Below, one piece after another: positions 52,177-60,927 of a DNA stretch of 64,000 nt; positions within the stretch are counted from its first letter, which is position 1; every line of letters starts with the position of its first letter. The translations under genes and the position numbers were made by a program. This DNA is from a virus: IMG/VR virus record IMGVR_UViG_3300029922_000014, positions 62,001 to 126,000 of that record. One strand, given 5' to 3'. The notes below the pieces were generated by a model that worked only from the letters and a program-made list of their open reading frames with translations, had not been told where the DNA came from and ran no database searches.

Positions 52177-55100
52177 CTACGCCTTCTTGGCGCGGAGTGT
52201 TTCCAAGTCTTCGTTCAACTGCTTGCGCTCTTCGGAATCTTCGATGCCGTCGGTGATGTCCTGACCCATCCACAGCGGGGGCAGGGTCGACGGGTCGGTC
52301 TGCTGCACGATCTGATCGTCCAGGTGTGCTTCTGCGATGTCACCGATGATCTTGCGCAGCGCAGGGGAACGGTGGATCGACTCGGCAATGCGCTTCTTCT
52401 CCCCTGACGACAGGCAGTAGTAGCCTTCGGTACCAGTCATGCGCGCCGCTTCCAGAATAGCCTTCTGATTCGTCAGCGACTCCTCAGGCGTGTTTCCGCC
52501 GCCCGTCACACTGGTAGCTTCGGGACCGGCCACCTCTTTCGAGAGCAGACGCAAGACGACGTCTTCGGGAAGCTTGGCGTATTGGGTGAGGATGTAGACG
52601 CTCCACACCTTGGGATTCACGCCGAGGGTCTGGCCAAACTGGGCCATCGCACCCATGAGTTCGCTGCGAAGCTGAATCAATTCGAGGCGTTCGAGTTCGT
52701 CGAGGTAGGAGCTTGGCGGGACGCAAACGAGGTAACGGTTCTCTTCGGCGGTGGGATCGTAGTCGGAGTTTCCGACGGCGAGCAGGGTGTAATGGATGTC
52801 GAGGGTCTGACGGATGCCGTATTTGTAGGCCTTCTGAATGCGTTTGATGGTGCGGGCAAAGCGCACATCCTGCTGGAGCAGGGTAGCTTTTGCGTTGACA
52901 TCCCCTTCAAAGCCGATATAGGCAGCCGGAATCTTCGCCACACCGCAGAAGATTTTCCGGTTCATGTCCACGTCTTGGATCTCACCGGCATTGCCAGCAC
53001 CAGACATCGGTTCGATGCGCGTTTCGGAGTCGGCACCGCGCACAGGCAGGAAGACATCTTCCCACGGGGTCAGGGGATTGAATTGTTTCCTGTAATTGGG
53101 GCTCGCCGGGTCAATATACTCGTTCTTCCGAAAGGCTTTCTTAAATTGATTCACGTAGTCCATCGCCTCGGACTCTTCCATATTACCAACATCAACAAGC
53201 ACCATGTTACGGTCTGGCGCACGGCGAAGGCGATACATAAGCACAGCATCCATGCTCAGCGTATTGTGTGAAACAACGCCATTAGCAACGAAGTTGTGAA
53301 GATCGTCGGCAACGGTGATGTCATACGTCTCCCCTTCCCCTATAGGCTCGACGTGCGTTACAGGTTCGTAGACAACAGGAGCATCAGTCGCCTCGTCACT
53401 GACAAAAATACGGAATGCGCGCAGCGCCTTGGCGCGCTTTCCGCGAATTGTGGTCTCCCTGTCGATTGACTTGATCTCGCGACTGACTCTGTATCCCGAC
53501 ATCTGCGCCAACGTCCAGCAGCCCCGCATCAGTTCTTCGTTGGAAAGCCCAAGACGCCAACCGTTGCTCTGGAAACCTGCGTCGGCATCAAACATCCCTT
53601 GCAAGAAAGCACGCCGCACTTCCAGAGACATCCCATAAAGCCACGACGGAACACGCTTCTTCGCAAAACCGTGAATGAAACCAACAGATTCCAACATGCG
53701 CTTAATCCCAAGCCCGAGAACCTGCACATGCCCGGCGCCGAGCGCATTGAAGGTTGCCGCCCCCCGAGGCTCTGGGGTGCAATTGAACAATTCACGACAC
53801 AGGTCGATGTAGTAGGTGTTGCAGCCATCGTCCTCGCCCAACGCAAATGCGATGCCTTTCGACTCGAACCATCCGTCGCCAAGCATGAAGCCGAGAAACC
53901 GTGCAAAGCGCGCATCGACTTCAAAAGAAAGCGTATCCAGGTCAACCCCGTGCACCGGATTTTTCCCTGTGCGAACCACAAGATCAACCGGAGGAACATC
54001 AATACCGGCAGCGCGCAAGCGCAGATAGTTCGCATGTGATATGCCGTTCTTGCCACGCAAAAAGGCATGCGCAACCTTCTGAATATGCTTATGTCCGACG
54101 AGTTGGGCGGAACGCAGCTTATCCATAATCCCAGGAGGGGTTTCGACAGGCCCGCGCGGGAGCACTGACCATGCATCACCACTCAGCGTAAACCTCCGCG
54201 TAGCGTCCCCATCAACCAAACGAGGGAGCACAAGCGAATCACGATCCCGATAGGCAGGCCAAACCGTCCGATCGGGCGCCGCGACCAGATGATCGGCACG
54301 CTTGTAGAGAAAGTTGCCGTCCTTGTCGCGCGCCAACATCCCATGATTGGCAGTAACGACAATCTGCCGATGCGCGGTCCGAATCCGAACCAGCTTCTGC
54401 ACACCCTGCTTCAAGACCGCAACAATCTCTGTCTTCCGCGTCTCACCCGTAGCCGGGTCGTGAGCGTAAGTGACCTGTCCACGACAAACACTCTCGGCTG
54501 TCGTGGGGCCGTCAGTGGTCCAGATAAGAGTTCCGGCAGCGATGCAATAGGTGCGCCACGGGTTGAACCACGTGTCGAGCAGCGCCGTGCCGTATCCAGT
54601 CTCTTCGTCTTTGCCGAGCAGGCGGAAATGCGTGTAGTCCCAGGGCCAGGAGGTCGCGCGTTTGCCGTTGCGAAACTGGACGCCGTCCTGACGGAATCCG
54701 ACGAGGCGGCCGTATTTGTCCTCGACGCGGTGCATCTTGTCGGTGCGGCAGTACTTCCACCCGATGACACCTTTTCCAGCTTGGTAGATGTTGCGCTGGA
54801 AGCCATCGCCCATCTTGCACATGCGCCGGACCAGCGGGGTGCCGCGGTCTTCGATCATGATGTTGTGCAGGCATTCGTTGCCCGCCTTGATCATCTTCTC
54901 GTTCTTCGATTCGATCCAGACGTGGCGCCCACGTTCATGGTCGGGCTGGGTGGCCTCTTCCGCGTAGATGTCGAGGAAGCTCGACACCATGCCGCTGCCA
55001 TCCATCTCCTCGAAGATGCGGTAGCGTTCGAGCCTGGACCCGGCGATGTGGAAGAGGCGGCGCCACCATTCCTGCGCCTGTTCTTCCGCGTCACTGCGCT

Positions 55101-55248
55101 GTTCACCGTCGGTGTCGTATTGGGTAGCGTGGGTCTGCTTGTCGTACAGCCCGAGCAAACGCCAGTACCACGCCTGCTTGTGCGGGGTTCCGACCAGTTC
55201 GGACTGACCGTTTGTCGAACCTACGGGAGAATCGGGCATCTGCGGCAT
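52177..55248 (-). CDS. Portal protein (T4 gp20-type) with intein
   Basis: 1023 residues including a 428-residue intein (residues 235-662); the spliced portal is 595 residues. Extein signatures of T4-type portals: VLMYRLRRAPDRNMVLVDVG, NMEESEAMDYVNQFKKAFRK, FLPVRGADSETRIEPMSGAG, IPAAYIGFEGDVNAKATLLQ. The portal forms the dodecameric vertex ring through which terminase pumps DNA. The insertion site lies just before the conserved SMDAVLMYRL helix, typical of inteins choosing essential conserved sites. Starts at ATG 55248 behind the promoter/operator 55272-55298. Confidence 0.9.
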   Translation of the reverse strand: MPQMPDSPVGSTNGQSELVGTPHKQAWYWRLLGLYDKQTHATQYDTDGEQRSDAEEQAQEWWRRLFHIAGSRLERYRIFEEMDGSGMVSSFLDIYAEEATQPDHERGRHVWIESKNEKMIKAGNECLHNIMIEDRGTPLVRRMCKMGDGFQRNIYQAGKGVIGWKYCRTDKMHRVEDKYGRLVGFRQDGVQFRNGKRATSWPWDYTHFRLLGKDEETGYGTALLDTWFNPWRTYCIAAGTLIWTTDGPTTAESVCRGQVTYAHDPATGETRKTEIVAVLKQGVQKLVRIRTAHRQIVVTANHGMLARDKDGNFLYKRADHLVAAPDRTVWPAYRDRDSLVLPRLVDGDATRRFTLSGDAWSVLPRGPVETPPGIMDKLRSAQLVGHKHIQKVAHAFLRGKNGISHANYLRLRAAGIDVPPVDLVVRTGKNPVHGVDLDTLSFEVDARFARFLGFMLGDGWFESKGIAFALGEDDGCNTYYIDLCRELFNCTPEPRGAATFNALGAGHVQVLGLGIKRMLESVGFIHGFAKKRVPSWLYGMSLEVRRAFLQGMFDADAGFQSNGWRLGLSNEELMRGCWTLAQMSGYRVSREIKSIDRETTIRGKRAKALRAFRIFVSDEATDAPVVYEPVTHVEPIGEGETYDITVADDLHNFVANGVVSHNTLSMDAVLMYRLRRAPDRNMVLVDVGNMEESEAMDYVNQFKKAFRKNEYIDPASPNYRKQFNPLTPWEDVFLPVRGADSETRIEPMSGAGNAGEIQDVDMNRKIFCGVAKIPAAYIGFEGDVNAKATLLQQDVRFARTIKRIQKAYKYGIRQTLDIHYTLLAVGNSDYDPTAEENRYLVCVPPSSYLDELERLELIQLRSELMGAMAQFGQTLGVNPKVWSVYILTQYAKLPEDVVLRLLSKEVAGPEATSVTGGGNTPEESLTNQKAILEAARMTGTEGYYCLSSGEKKRIAESIHRSPALRKIIGDIAEAHLDDQIVQQTDPSTLPPLWMGQDITDGIEDSEERKQLNEDLETLRAKKA
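53263..54546 (-). mobile_element. Intein with LAGLIDADG homing endonuclease
   Basis: 428 residues from Cys235 (CIAAGTLIWTTDGPTT, splicing block A) to Asn662 (FVANGVVSHN), followed by Thr663 as the +1 extein nucleophile. Block B is TAHRQIVVTANHGMLA. LAGLIDADG motifs are FLGFMLGDGW and FLQGMFDADAGF, both with the acidic residue, so the endonuclease may be active. The penultimate His661 and terminal Asn are present, so splicing should work. Removing it restores the continuous extein ...WRTY-TLSMDAV. Confidence 0.92.
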
Positions 55249-55271
55249 GGCTCAGAGCGTAGTAACCGTGA

Positions 55272-55298
55272 AGCATGCGGCAATTGACATCGTGTCAG
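55272..55298 (-). promoter_or_regulatory. Promoter/operator before the portal gene
   Basis: Dyad 55284-55298 with CTGACA as the -35-like half, 15-nt spacer, CATGCT (55277-55272). No upstream box and no leader hairpin, so probably a weaker version. Lies between terminase and portal genes. Confidence 0.6.
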
Positions 55299-55304
55299 TC
55301 CATC

Positions 55305-57434
55305 TCACAGATTTTTTTCCAGCGACTGCCAATCCATCTTCCCGCCCTCGCCGGTGATGATCGGCGGCTGACGCGATTGCAGTGCAGATTCGGTACGCGG
55401 GTCGACCATGTGCGTGTTGGTCTTGATGTCGTTGCTGTAGTGGGCAGCGATGGCAACCTGACTGTGGAGCGCATTCCAGACAGACCCACAGCAACTATCA
55501 GCTACGTCTTTGCTGCCTTTTCCGCCCTTCGCATTCTTCACTGGGTGATCGACCTTGCCCTTTCCCTTGATGTCGCGGGTGAGGTCCAGGACTTCTTCAA
55601 TGAAGGGTTCGTAGCGGTACGTGTGAATGCGCCGCTCAGAGAACGCAGCGCGCAGACCGACGTATTTAATGTCGTCCCGGTCGACGCTGATCTCCTTCGC
55701 CATGATTCCCATCTTGTTCAGGATCTGTTGACTGTCCTCCGATTCGTAACCGTCGAAGGTGACAACATGGACTGGAAAGAACTTGGTCAGGTATGCAACG
55801 AATGAGCGGATCTTCGAGAGGTCAATACGACTACCGGGCGGCGGCCGGATACGCAGCATGAAGTCCACCATCGCCACCGGCAGGTTCTCTGTGGTCGTGA
55901 TCCCGAGGTTCGCGGGATCGGTACGCTTGACGCTCTTAAAACCCGCGAGGTGCGACATCGCGATGCCGGCACAGTCCCCCGTCAGTGCGATGTCGACGTG
56001 GAGGTAGCGGGGAGCGCCTCGGTTAAGGCGCGGCGTCCACTTGCCATCAACGACCTGACACACGCGCTCAACATTGAACGCATCTTGCAGGTGGAAGTCG
56101 GTGGCGATGTCGATGGTCAGTTCTTCGCGATCAAACGGACATGGGATCTGATCGGTGATCGCGTCGAAGATCGAAGCGCGGTCGTGGATAAGCGGACTGA
56201 CATTGAAGGTGGCAACGCCTGCGATGTCACGCAGCGCTTGGTCGGTGTCTTCGATGAACTGCTTGTAGTAGTCCTGGGGGATCTCGACGAGCTTGGCGCC
56301 GTCGCGCGGCTTCTCATCGGGCTTCAGGATGCGACTGCGCGCAATACGGTCACCGACTTCGACCTTGAACCACGACTGCTTGGCGAACTCCTTGGGCTTG
56401 AGGTCCCAGATGGCGTAGTCGCTGACGTACACCGCTGAATCATTCTTCGTCAACTTGATGCGCTCTTCGAGGAAGGCGCCCAAACCTGCACGCGATGAAC
56501 CCAGCAACATGATGCCCGGAATAGTCCCACCGGGGCGCTTGAAACGACTCAAGACACGCGTGCTGGTGTTGTCGTAAAGCTTCTTGGCCTGCCCGACTTC
56601 GCCTTCAATCTCCGCCTTGGTCTTTCCTGGCATGTGCATGAAGTTGACTTCGTCCATGACGAAGCTGTAGAGGTCGAGACCGAGAGCATGAAACTCCCGA
56701 GAACCTAAAATGATTTTCACGTTCGACTTATCGAACTCGATTTCCGATGAGAGCCGCAGATTGTGCGGAAACTCCTGTTGAAAGTACGGACTGCTTTCCA
56801 GATAGCTGCGAAGTTTGGCATAAGCACTATCGGTGACTTGTTTCTTCGTAATCGAATAAATGCCAAACGTGATGAACGAATCAATCATCAGTCCGTAGTA
56901 TTGCGCGGGATTCCGCATACAGGACATGTAATAGATTTTGTACCCGAGCGCGCCTCCCATCATGCTCGTTTTTCCAGTTCCTATGCCCCCAGTTAGTAGC
57001 CACTCAGTAATTCCTGAGTTCGGATGCAGCACCGTGCACAGGTCGTGCATCCACTTGTCGTAAATCTTGGAGAAGTTGCGCCCAAAGTATTTCTGGTCAG
57101 TGAAGAATACTTCTGGCATCACCGGCTTGTGGATGAAGTCGATCTCCCAGATGGCATCGTGGATGACGTTGTAGGCGTCGCCTTCGCCCAAGCTGCTGAC
57201 CAGCCATTCGATCACCAGCTTGCGCTCATAGGAGTTCAGCGCATCAAATGCCGTGCGAATGTCATCGCCACTGCCGTTGATGACGTCTTCAGCGAACTTG
57301 TCGAAGAGCGCGATGGTGTCGGCGTTCGCTTCGGTCGGCCGGATGCCGTTCGCGGGGTTGCCCGGCCGCGGACGCGCGTGCTGATCAGTTCCGCCAAAGA
57401 CGGGATTCTTGGGAGGGAGCCTGCGAACAGCCAT
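55305..57434 (-). CDS. Terminase large subunit
   Basis: 709 residues. ATPase domain: Walker A LLTGGIGTGKTSMMGGALGY (GxGxxGKT at about 149-156), Walker B LYSFVMDEVNF (D261, E262), and motif III LLGSSRAG. Nuclease domain: YLHVDIALTGDCAGIAMSHL (D481), VVTFDGYESEDSQQ (D561) and SKDVADSCCGSVWN (D643/D646). This RNase H-fold nuclease cuts concatemers and the ATPase drives packaging through the portal. Starts immediately after the putative small-subunit stop. Confidence 0.93.
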   Translation of the reverse strand: MAVRRLPPKNPVFGGTDQHARPRPGNPANGIRPTEANADTIALFDKFAEDVINGSGDDIRTAFDALNSYERKLVIEWLVSSLGEGDAYNVIHDAIWEIDFIHKPVMPEVFFTDQKYFGRNFSKIYDKWMHDLCTVLHPNSGITEWLLTGGIGTGKTSMMGGALGYKIYYMSCMRNPAQYYGLMIDSFITFGIYSITKKQVTDSAYAKLRSYLESSPYFQQEFPHNLRLSSEIEFDKSNVKIILGSREFHALGLDLYSFVMDEVNFMHMPGKTKAEIEGEVGQAKKLYDNTSTRVLSRFKRPGGTIPGIMLLGSSRAGLGAFLEERIKLTKNDSAVYVSDYAIWDLKPKEFAKQSWFKVEVGDRIARSRILKPDEKPRDGAKLVEIPQDYYKQFIEDTDQALRDIAGVATFNVSPLIHDRASIFDAITDQIPCPFDREELTIDIATDFHLQDAFNVERVCQVVDGKWTPRLNRGAPRYLHVDIALTGDCAGIAMSHLAGFKSVKRTDPANLGITTTENLPVAMVDFMLRIRPPPGSRIDLSKIRSFVAYLTKFFPVHVVTFDGYESEDSQQILNKMGIMAKEISVDRDDIKYVGLRAAFSERRIHTYRYEPFIEEVLDLTRDIKGKGKVDHPVKNAKGGKGSKDVADSCCGSVWNALHSQVAIAAHYSNDIKTNTHMVDPRTESALQSRQPPIITGEGGKMDWQSLEKNL

Positions 57435-58124
57435 TCATTCTACTACTTTCGCGGCTTTGATCTCGCGGGCAGCCTGCCTGACCGCCCGTGGCTTCTGCAT
57501 CTTCTGCTGAATCGCCTTGGCCAAGTCGGCAGCGCGGGGTCCGAGCTTTTCGATCAGGTTGCGCACACGTTCACGCGCCAGGGCTTGTTCCTTCGGATCC
57601 AGGCCGCCGGTATCTTCCACGTCGATGCGTGCGCTGGCAATCTCCGCCGGCTTCATGAGCACGTCGAGGTTGCTGTCGGCACGGATGTCGATGCGGACCT
57701 TGGATTCTATGCCAAGGCACTCCATGACCTTTTCCGCGGCGCGAAGCTGCGTTGGGGTGATCCCAGCATCGCGCGTCAGCGGATTGCCGTGGCGGTCCTG
57801 CATGATCCTGCCTTCAGGATCGCGGATGTATGTCGGTCCGGCCATGGCCCGGTTGAGGGTAGACACCGCAGTCGGCGCCAGCCGCGCCAGCCCGCGCTTG
57901 GTGCTGAACTGGACACGGGATTGGATCGCCTCCTGATTGTCGAACTCGTGCTTGAGCAAGTCGAGTTGCGTCCGCACCTCAGGACGATTGAGGAAGTCGC
58001 TGACCTGCGTGATGGTCCAGCCAAGCTCGACAAGAACAGACGCCCCACGCGAAAAGAGTTCGACGACTACGCCTCGCTCTTCCGGTGAAAGCTGCGCCTG
58101 TGCAATGGCGACTTCGGACGACAT
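57435..58124 (-). CDS. Probable terminase small subunit
   Basis: 229 residues, directly upstream of and touching the large terminase gene. N-terminal region GASVLVELGWTITQVSDFLN, RPEVRTQLDLLKHEFDNQEA resembles the HTH/helical part of small terminases; central LTRDAGITPTQLRAAEKVME and a long charged C-terminal helix (KAIQQKMQKPRAVRQAAREI). Assigned mostly from position; sequence identity with known families is not visible by eye. Confidence 0.6.
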   Translation of the reverse strand: MSSEVAIAQAQLSPEERGVVVELFSRGASVLVELGWTITQVSDFLNRPEVRTQLDLLKHEFDNQEAIQSRVQFSTKRGLARLAPTAVSTLNRAMAGPTYIRDPEGRIMQDRHGNPLTRDAGITPTQLRAAEKVMECLGIESKVRIDIRADSNLDVLMKPAEIASARIDVEDTGGLDPKEQALARERVRNLIEKLGPRAADLAKAIQQKMQKPRAVRQAAREIKAAKVVE

Positions 58125-58525
58125 CAGATTTTCTTTTCCTTGAGCGCTTGCTTGAGGCTGGTGGCCGGGATGAACCGAACATACCGACGCGCGGGAACAC
58201 GCCGCAGGGTATCGCCGCCGGCCTCGCGATAGTTGGTCGGCTTCTTGACGTACGGTTCGAGCGTGCCGACGTTGACCAGTGACACGGTGCGACCGGTCTG
58301 GATGGCCTCCGTGATCACGCCGAGCAATGCGGTCCAGGCAGCGGTCGCTTGCAGCTTGGTGCAGGCCTTCTTGCCCAGGGTATGGCGCAGGACCTTTTCG
58401 AGGTGCCCACTACCGACCCGGCCGCCGACGGGGATGTCCGTCAGAAGGTCAGGGGCATCAGTGTCGGTGTCGGCATCAGCATCGTCCGCCACTGCGGTAT
58501 CGACTTTGTCTTCGTCTTCGTTCAT
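58124..58525 (-). CDS. HU-like DNA-binding protein with acidic tail
   Basis: 133 residues. The first 30 are highly acidic (DADADTDTDAPDLLTDIPVG). The rest matches HU: AAWTALLGVITEAIQTGRTV, SLVNVGTLEPYVKKPTNYRE, VPARRYVRFIPATSLKQALK, including the terminal P-A-R-x-x-V-x-F-x-P-x-x-x-L-K helix. TGATG overlap with the small terminase. Likely aids genome compaction or terminase site recognition. Confidence 0.75.
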   Translation of the reverse strand: MNEDEDKVDTAVADDADADTDTDAPDLLTDIPVGGRVGSGHLEKVLRHTLGKKACTKLQATAAWTALLGVITEAIQTGRTVSLVNVGTLEPYVKKPTNYREAGGDTLRRVPARRYVRFIPATSLKQALKEKKI

Positions 58526-58532
58526 GGGGATC

Positions 58533-59033
58533 TCACAGGGTAGAAGGAGGGGTGGATGACGTCAGAACGTCCAGTGGCAACACGACAGCATCATTGAACA
58601 TAATCCGCGGTGTTGGTTCAGGACCAATGCGGTGCATGTTGAAAAACGCTGCCTTGGACAACAGGGCAAGATCGGGTGACCGATTCTTGGAAAAGATAAG
58701 GAGTGGCGTGAGTTCAGCTTCTACGGCTTGCCGCTTCGCCTGTTCCCACCACATCCACGGCCCCCACTTTGAACTGGTCATCGCAATGCCCAAGTCCCAA
58801 TTGGCTTCCACTTTCTTGAGTTCAATGCACCACGGCACCTTGATGCGTGGATCATGAATCAGGTCCCGGCCCCCCACCCAGGTACTGATCAGATTGCTGT
58901 CGTCCGCTTCCCTCCGCCGAAACAAAAGATTGGTCGTCGACATATCCTTGAACGACGGTCCCCCATACCAGATCGACATCTTTCGTGCGATCTCGTTCTC
59001 GTAGCTGTTTCCCTTGCGTCGTCCGTCGGTCAT
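58533..59033 (-). CDS. PD-(D/E)XK nuclease, possible Holliday junction resolvase
   Basis: 166 residues from MTDGRRKGNSYENEIARKMS. The KGNSYENEIAR start (G-x-x-x-E), GGRDLIHDPR (Asp) and VPWCIELKKVE (E-x-K) give the Hjc-type resolvase pattern. Then MWWEQAKRQAVEAELTPLLI forms the conserved Q-x-x-x-A helix. Directly after the gp46-like gene in a recombination cluster, matching a resolving role. The start is four bases after the upstream stop; the longer 197-residue reading is rejected. Confidence 0.65.
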   Translation of the reverse strand: MTDGRRKGNSYENEIARKMSIWYGGPSFKDMSTTNLLFRRREADDSNLISTWVGGRDLIHDPRIKVPWCIELKKVEANWDLGIAMTSSKWGPWMWWEQAKRQAVEAELTPLLIFSKNRSPDLALLSKAAFFNMHRIGPEPTPRIMFNDAVVLPLDVLTSSTPPSTL

Positions 59034-59037
59034 ATGG

Positions 59038-60927
59038 TCAGTGTGCCGCGGAGAGCGTAGTGGTTTTCGCGCCATGCGCAACAACAACGGAAGAGCCGCC
59101 GCGGTCGACCACAGAGAACACGACATCCGCCGCAGCTTTTATGCGTTCGTCGTGGGTCACCATGATCACCGGGCAGGTCGCTGCGGTTTCTTTCAGAATG
59201 TCGATCACGTAGGAGCAACCCTGACGATCGAGCCCGTCAAAAATCTCGTCGACGAAAAGCTGGTTGAATGGCTTGACGGTCCGGGACGCCAGGAGGTCCC
59301 GGAAAGCGCAGAGAAGCGAAACATCGAACCGGCGCTTCTGCCCCTTGCTCGCGCCGTGGTACAGGTCGGTCTTGCCGGGAATGACGGCCTCGACGGACAG
59401 TTCCTCGCGGTAGACATCGCGCTTGGTCTTGAGTTCCCGGGTAGCATGGAGGCGCAGGATCGCCCCGGGTCCGAGGAGACGTTGCGCGTAGGCCGTGGCC
59501 CTGCGGTTGATCTCAGGTATCTCGGATTCGATCAGGAAGCTCTTGATCCCGGAGTTGCCAAATGCTTCGATCCAGAACAGGAGTTGATCCTGGCGCCCGC
59601 GCAGTTCGGCCTGTTCTTCGGTCAGCTTGAGGAGCTTGTTGCGCCCAATGGCGATCTCGGATTCAAGTGCAGTCACAGCGGCGCGGTCCTGGGACATGCG
59701 AGACTTCAACGATGCCACGCGTTCGCGCAGGGTGGCAGCTTCGGCCCGGAGGCGGCTCAACTCTTCGTCTTTGTGGGCAATTGCAGCCGCGTAAAGGCCT
59801 GCCCAGCGATCATTCGGTTGCAGCACGTCCGCCAGGGAGTCCTGCGCCGTTCTGGCCTCTGTGAGCCTCCGTTTGGCATCTGCAAGCTGGGGCGCCAAAG
59901 CTTCGATCGAATCACGCAGGGCGCGGACGTTCATGTCCGCGTGGCTGGCTTTGACTTCCTGCTCGCAAGCGGGACAGCGACTGCCGGTCATGTTCGCCCA
60001 CGACGCCATCTCTTTCTTCTGCGCACTGAGCCTGACTTCGGTGCGAGCGATCTCACCAGAGATGGTGGAGATGATGTCGGTGTGCGCACTGCGCTGCGCG
60101 TTGATGGCGGCCTGCTTGACCGCGACTTCACGGCGGCGAATGGTGATGGCAGCGGCGGCTTTTTGCTGACGCTCGACAAGACGAGCACGATCGACGGTCG
60201 TTCGGATTGACATCGCGTTAGTCCGACGAAGCCGAGCCTGCGCACGGATGAAGTCGAAGGACACTTCGCTATTGTCCTGGTTCGCCTTCTCCTGAAGGAC
60301 TTGCAGGCGCACGTTCTGATTCTCCAGCACCGCAGTCACCGACGCGATCTCCGTGTCGATGCGGTCGAGGTTCGGCTGGATCATCTTGGAGTCAGAAGCG
60401 GCGAGCTTGCGCGCATCCTCATACAGTTCGAGGCACAGCATCTTGTCAAAGATGCGTTTACGGTCGCTGTCGTCGGCGGAGAAGAACGACTTCACCTCTT
60501 CGCGCACGCCGAAAGCGACCACGTTCATGAAGCTCAGGTAGTCGACACCGATCATCTGCACGATCGCGGCGTCGGTCTGCGCGTTGGTTCCGCGAGTGAC
60601 TTCAACGTCATCGACGAAGAGGCGCACGTTGTCGCGGTGCTTCGGGTGCTTGCGGTAACGGATGCAGCGGATCCTGGTTTTTCCGTCGGTGATGTTGACG
60701 GACACATACGTACCGCCCGTGGAGTCGTGCCGGATGATGTTGTCGCCGTCGTACTTCGGCCGAATACACTTACTATAGAGTGAAAAACTAATACCGTCGA
60801 ACAGGGCACTTTTGCCCATGCCGTTATCACCCTCAATGAGGGTCAATCCAGTCTTCGCAAAGTCGAAGCTCGTCTGCTCGAAGAACATGAAGTTGCCGTA
60901 GTCGACCAACCCAATGACAAAGCTCAC
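59038..60927 (-). CDS. Rad50/SbcC-like recombination endonuclease subunit (T4 gp46-like)
   Basis: 629 residues from GTG 60927 (GTGA overlap). Walker A GDNGMGKSALF (33-43), coiled-coil arms with zinc hook CPACEQEV (318-325), and Walker B QLFVDEIFDGLDRQG (D560, E561) with a following VTHDER switch His. Size near T4 gp46 (560). Forms an ATP-controlled complex with the Mre11-like protein upstream to resect ends for recombination-dependent replication. A degenerate operator dyad (60207-60221) lies inside. Confidence 0.92.
   Translation of the reverse strand: MSFVIGLVDYGNFMFFEQTSFDFAKTGLTLIEGDNGMGKSALFDGISFSLYSKCIRPKYDGDNIIRHDSTGGTYVSVNITDGKTRIRCIRYRKHPKHRDNVRLFVDDVEVTRGTNAQTDAAIVQMIGVDYLSFMNVVAFGVREEVKSFFSADDSDRKRIFDKMLCLELYEDARKLAASDSKMIQPNLDRIDTEIASVTAVLENQNVRLQVLQEKANQDNSEVSFDFIRAQARLRRTNAMSIRTTVDRARLVERQQKAAAAITIRRREVAVKQAAINAQRSAHTDIISTISGEIARTEVRLSAQKKEMASWANMTGSRCPACEQEVKASHADMNVRALRDSIEALAPQLADAKRRLTEARTAQDSLADVLQPNDRWAGLYAAAIAHKDEELSRLRAEAATLRERVASLKSRMSQDRAAVTALESEIAIGRNKLLKLTEEQAELRGRQDQLLFWIEAFGNSGIKSFLIESEIPEINRRATAYAQRLLGPGAILRLHATRELKTKRDVYREELSVEAVIPGKTDLYHGASKGQKRRFDVSLLCAFRDLLASRTVKPFNQLFVDEIFDGLDRQGCSYVIDILKETAATCPVIMVTHDERIKAAADVVFSVVDRGGSSVVVAHGAKTTTLSAAH
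60207..60221. promoter_or_regulatory. Degenerate dyad inside the gp46-like gene
   Basis: TTGACATCGCGTTAG, two mismatches. Possibly chance. Confidence 0.25.

Noticed and set aside
60207-60221. Functional operators in the recombination genes (60207, 61250)
   Set aside because: Two mismatches each and no nearby gene start; likely chance resemblance.
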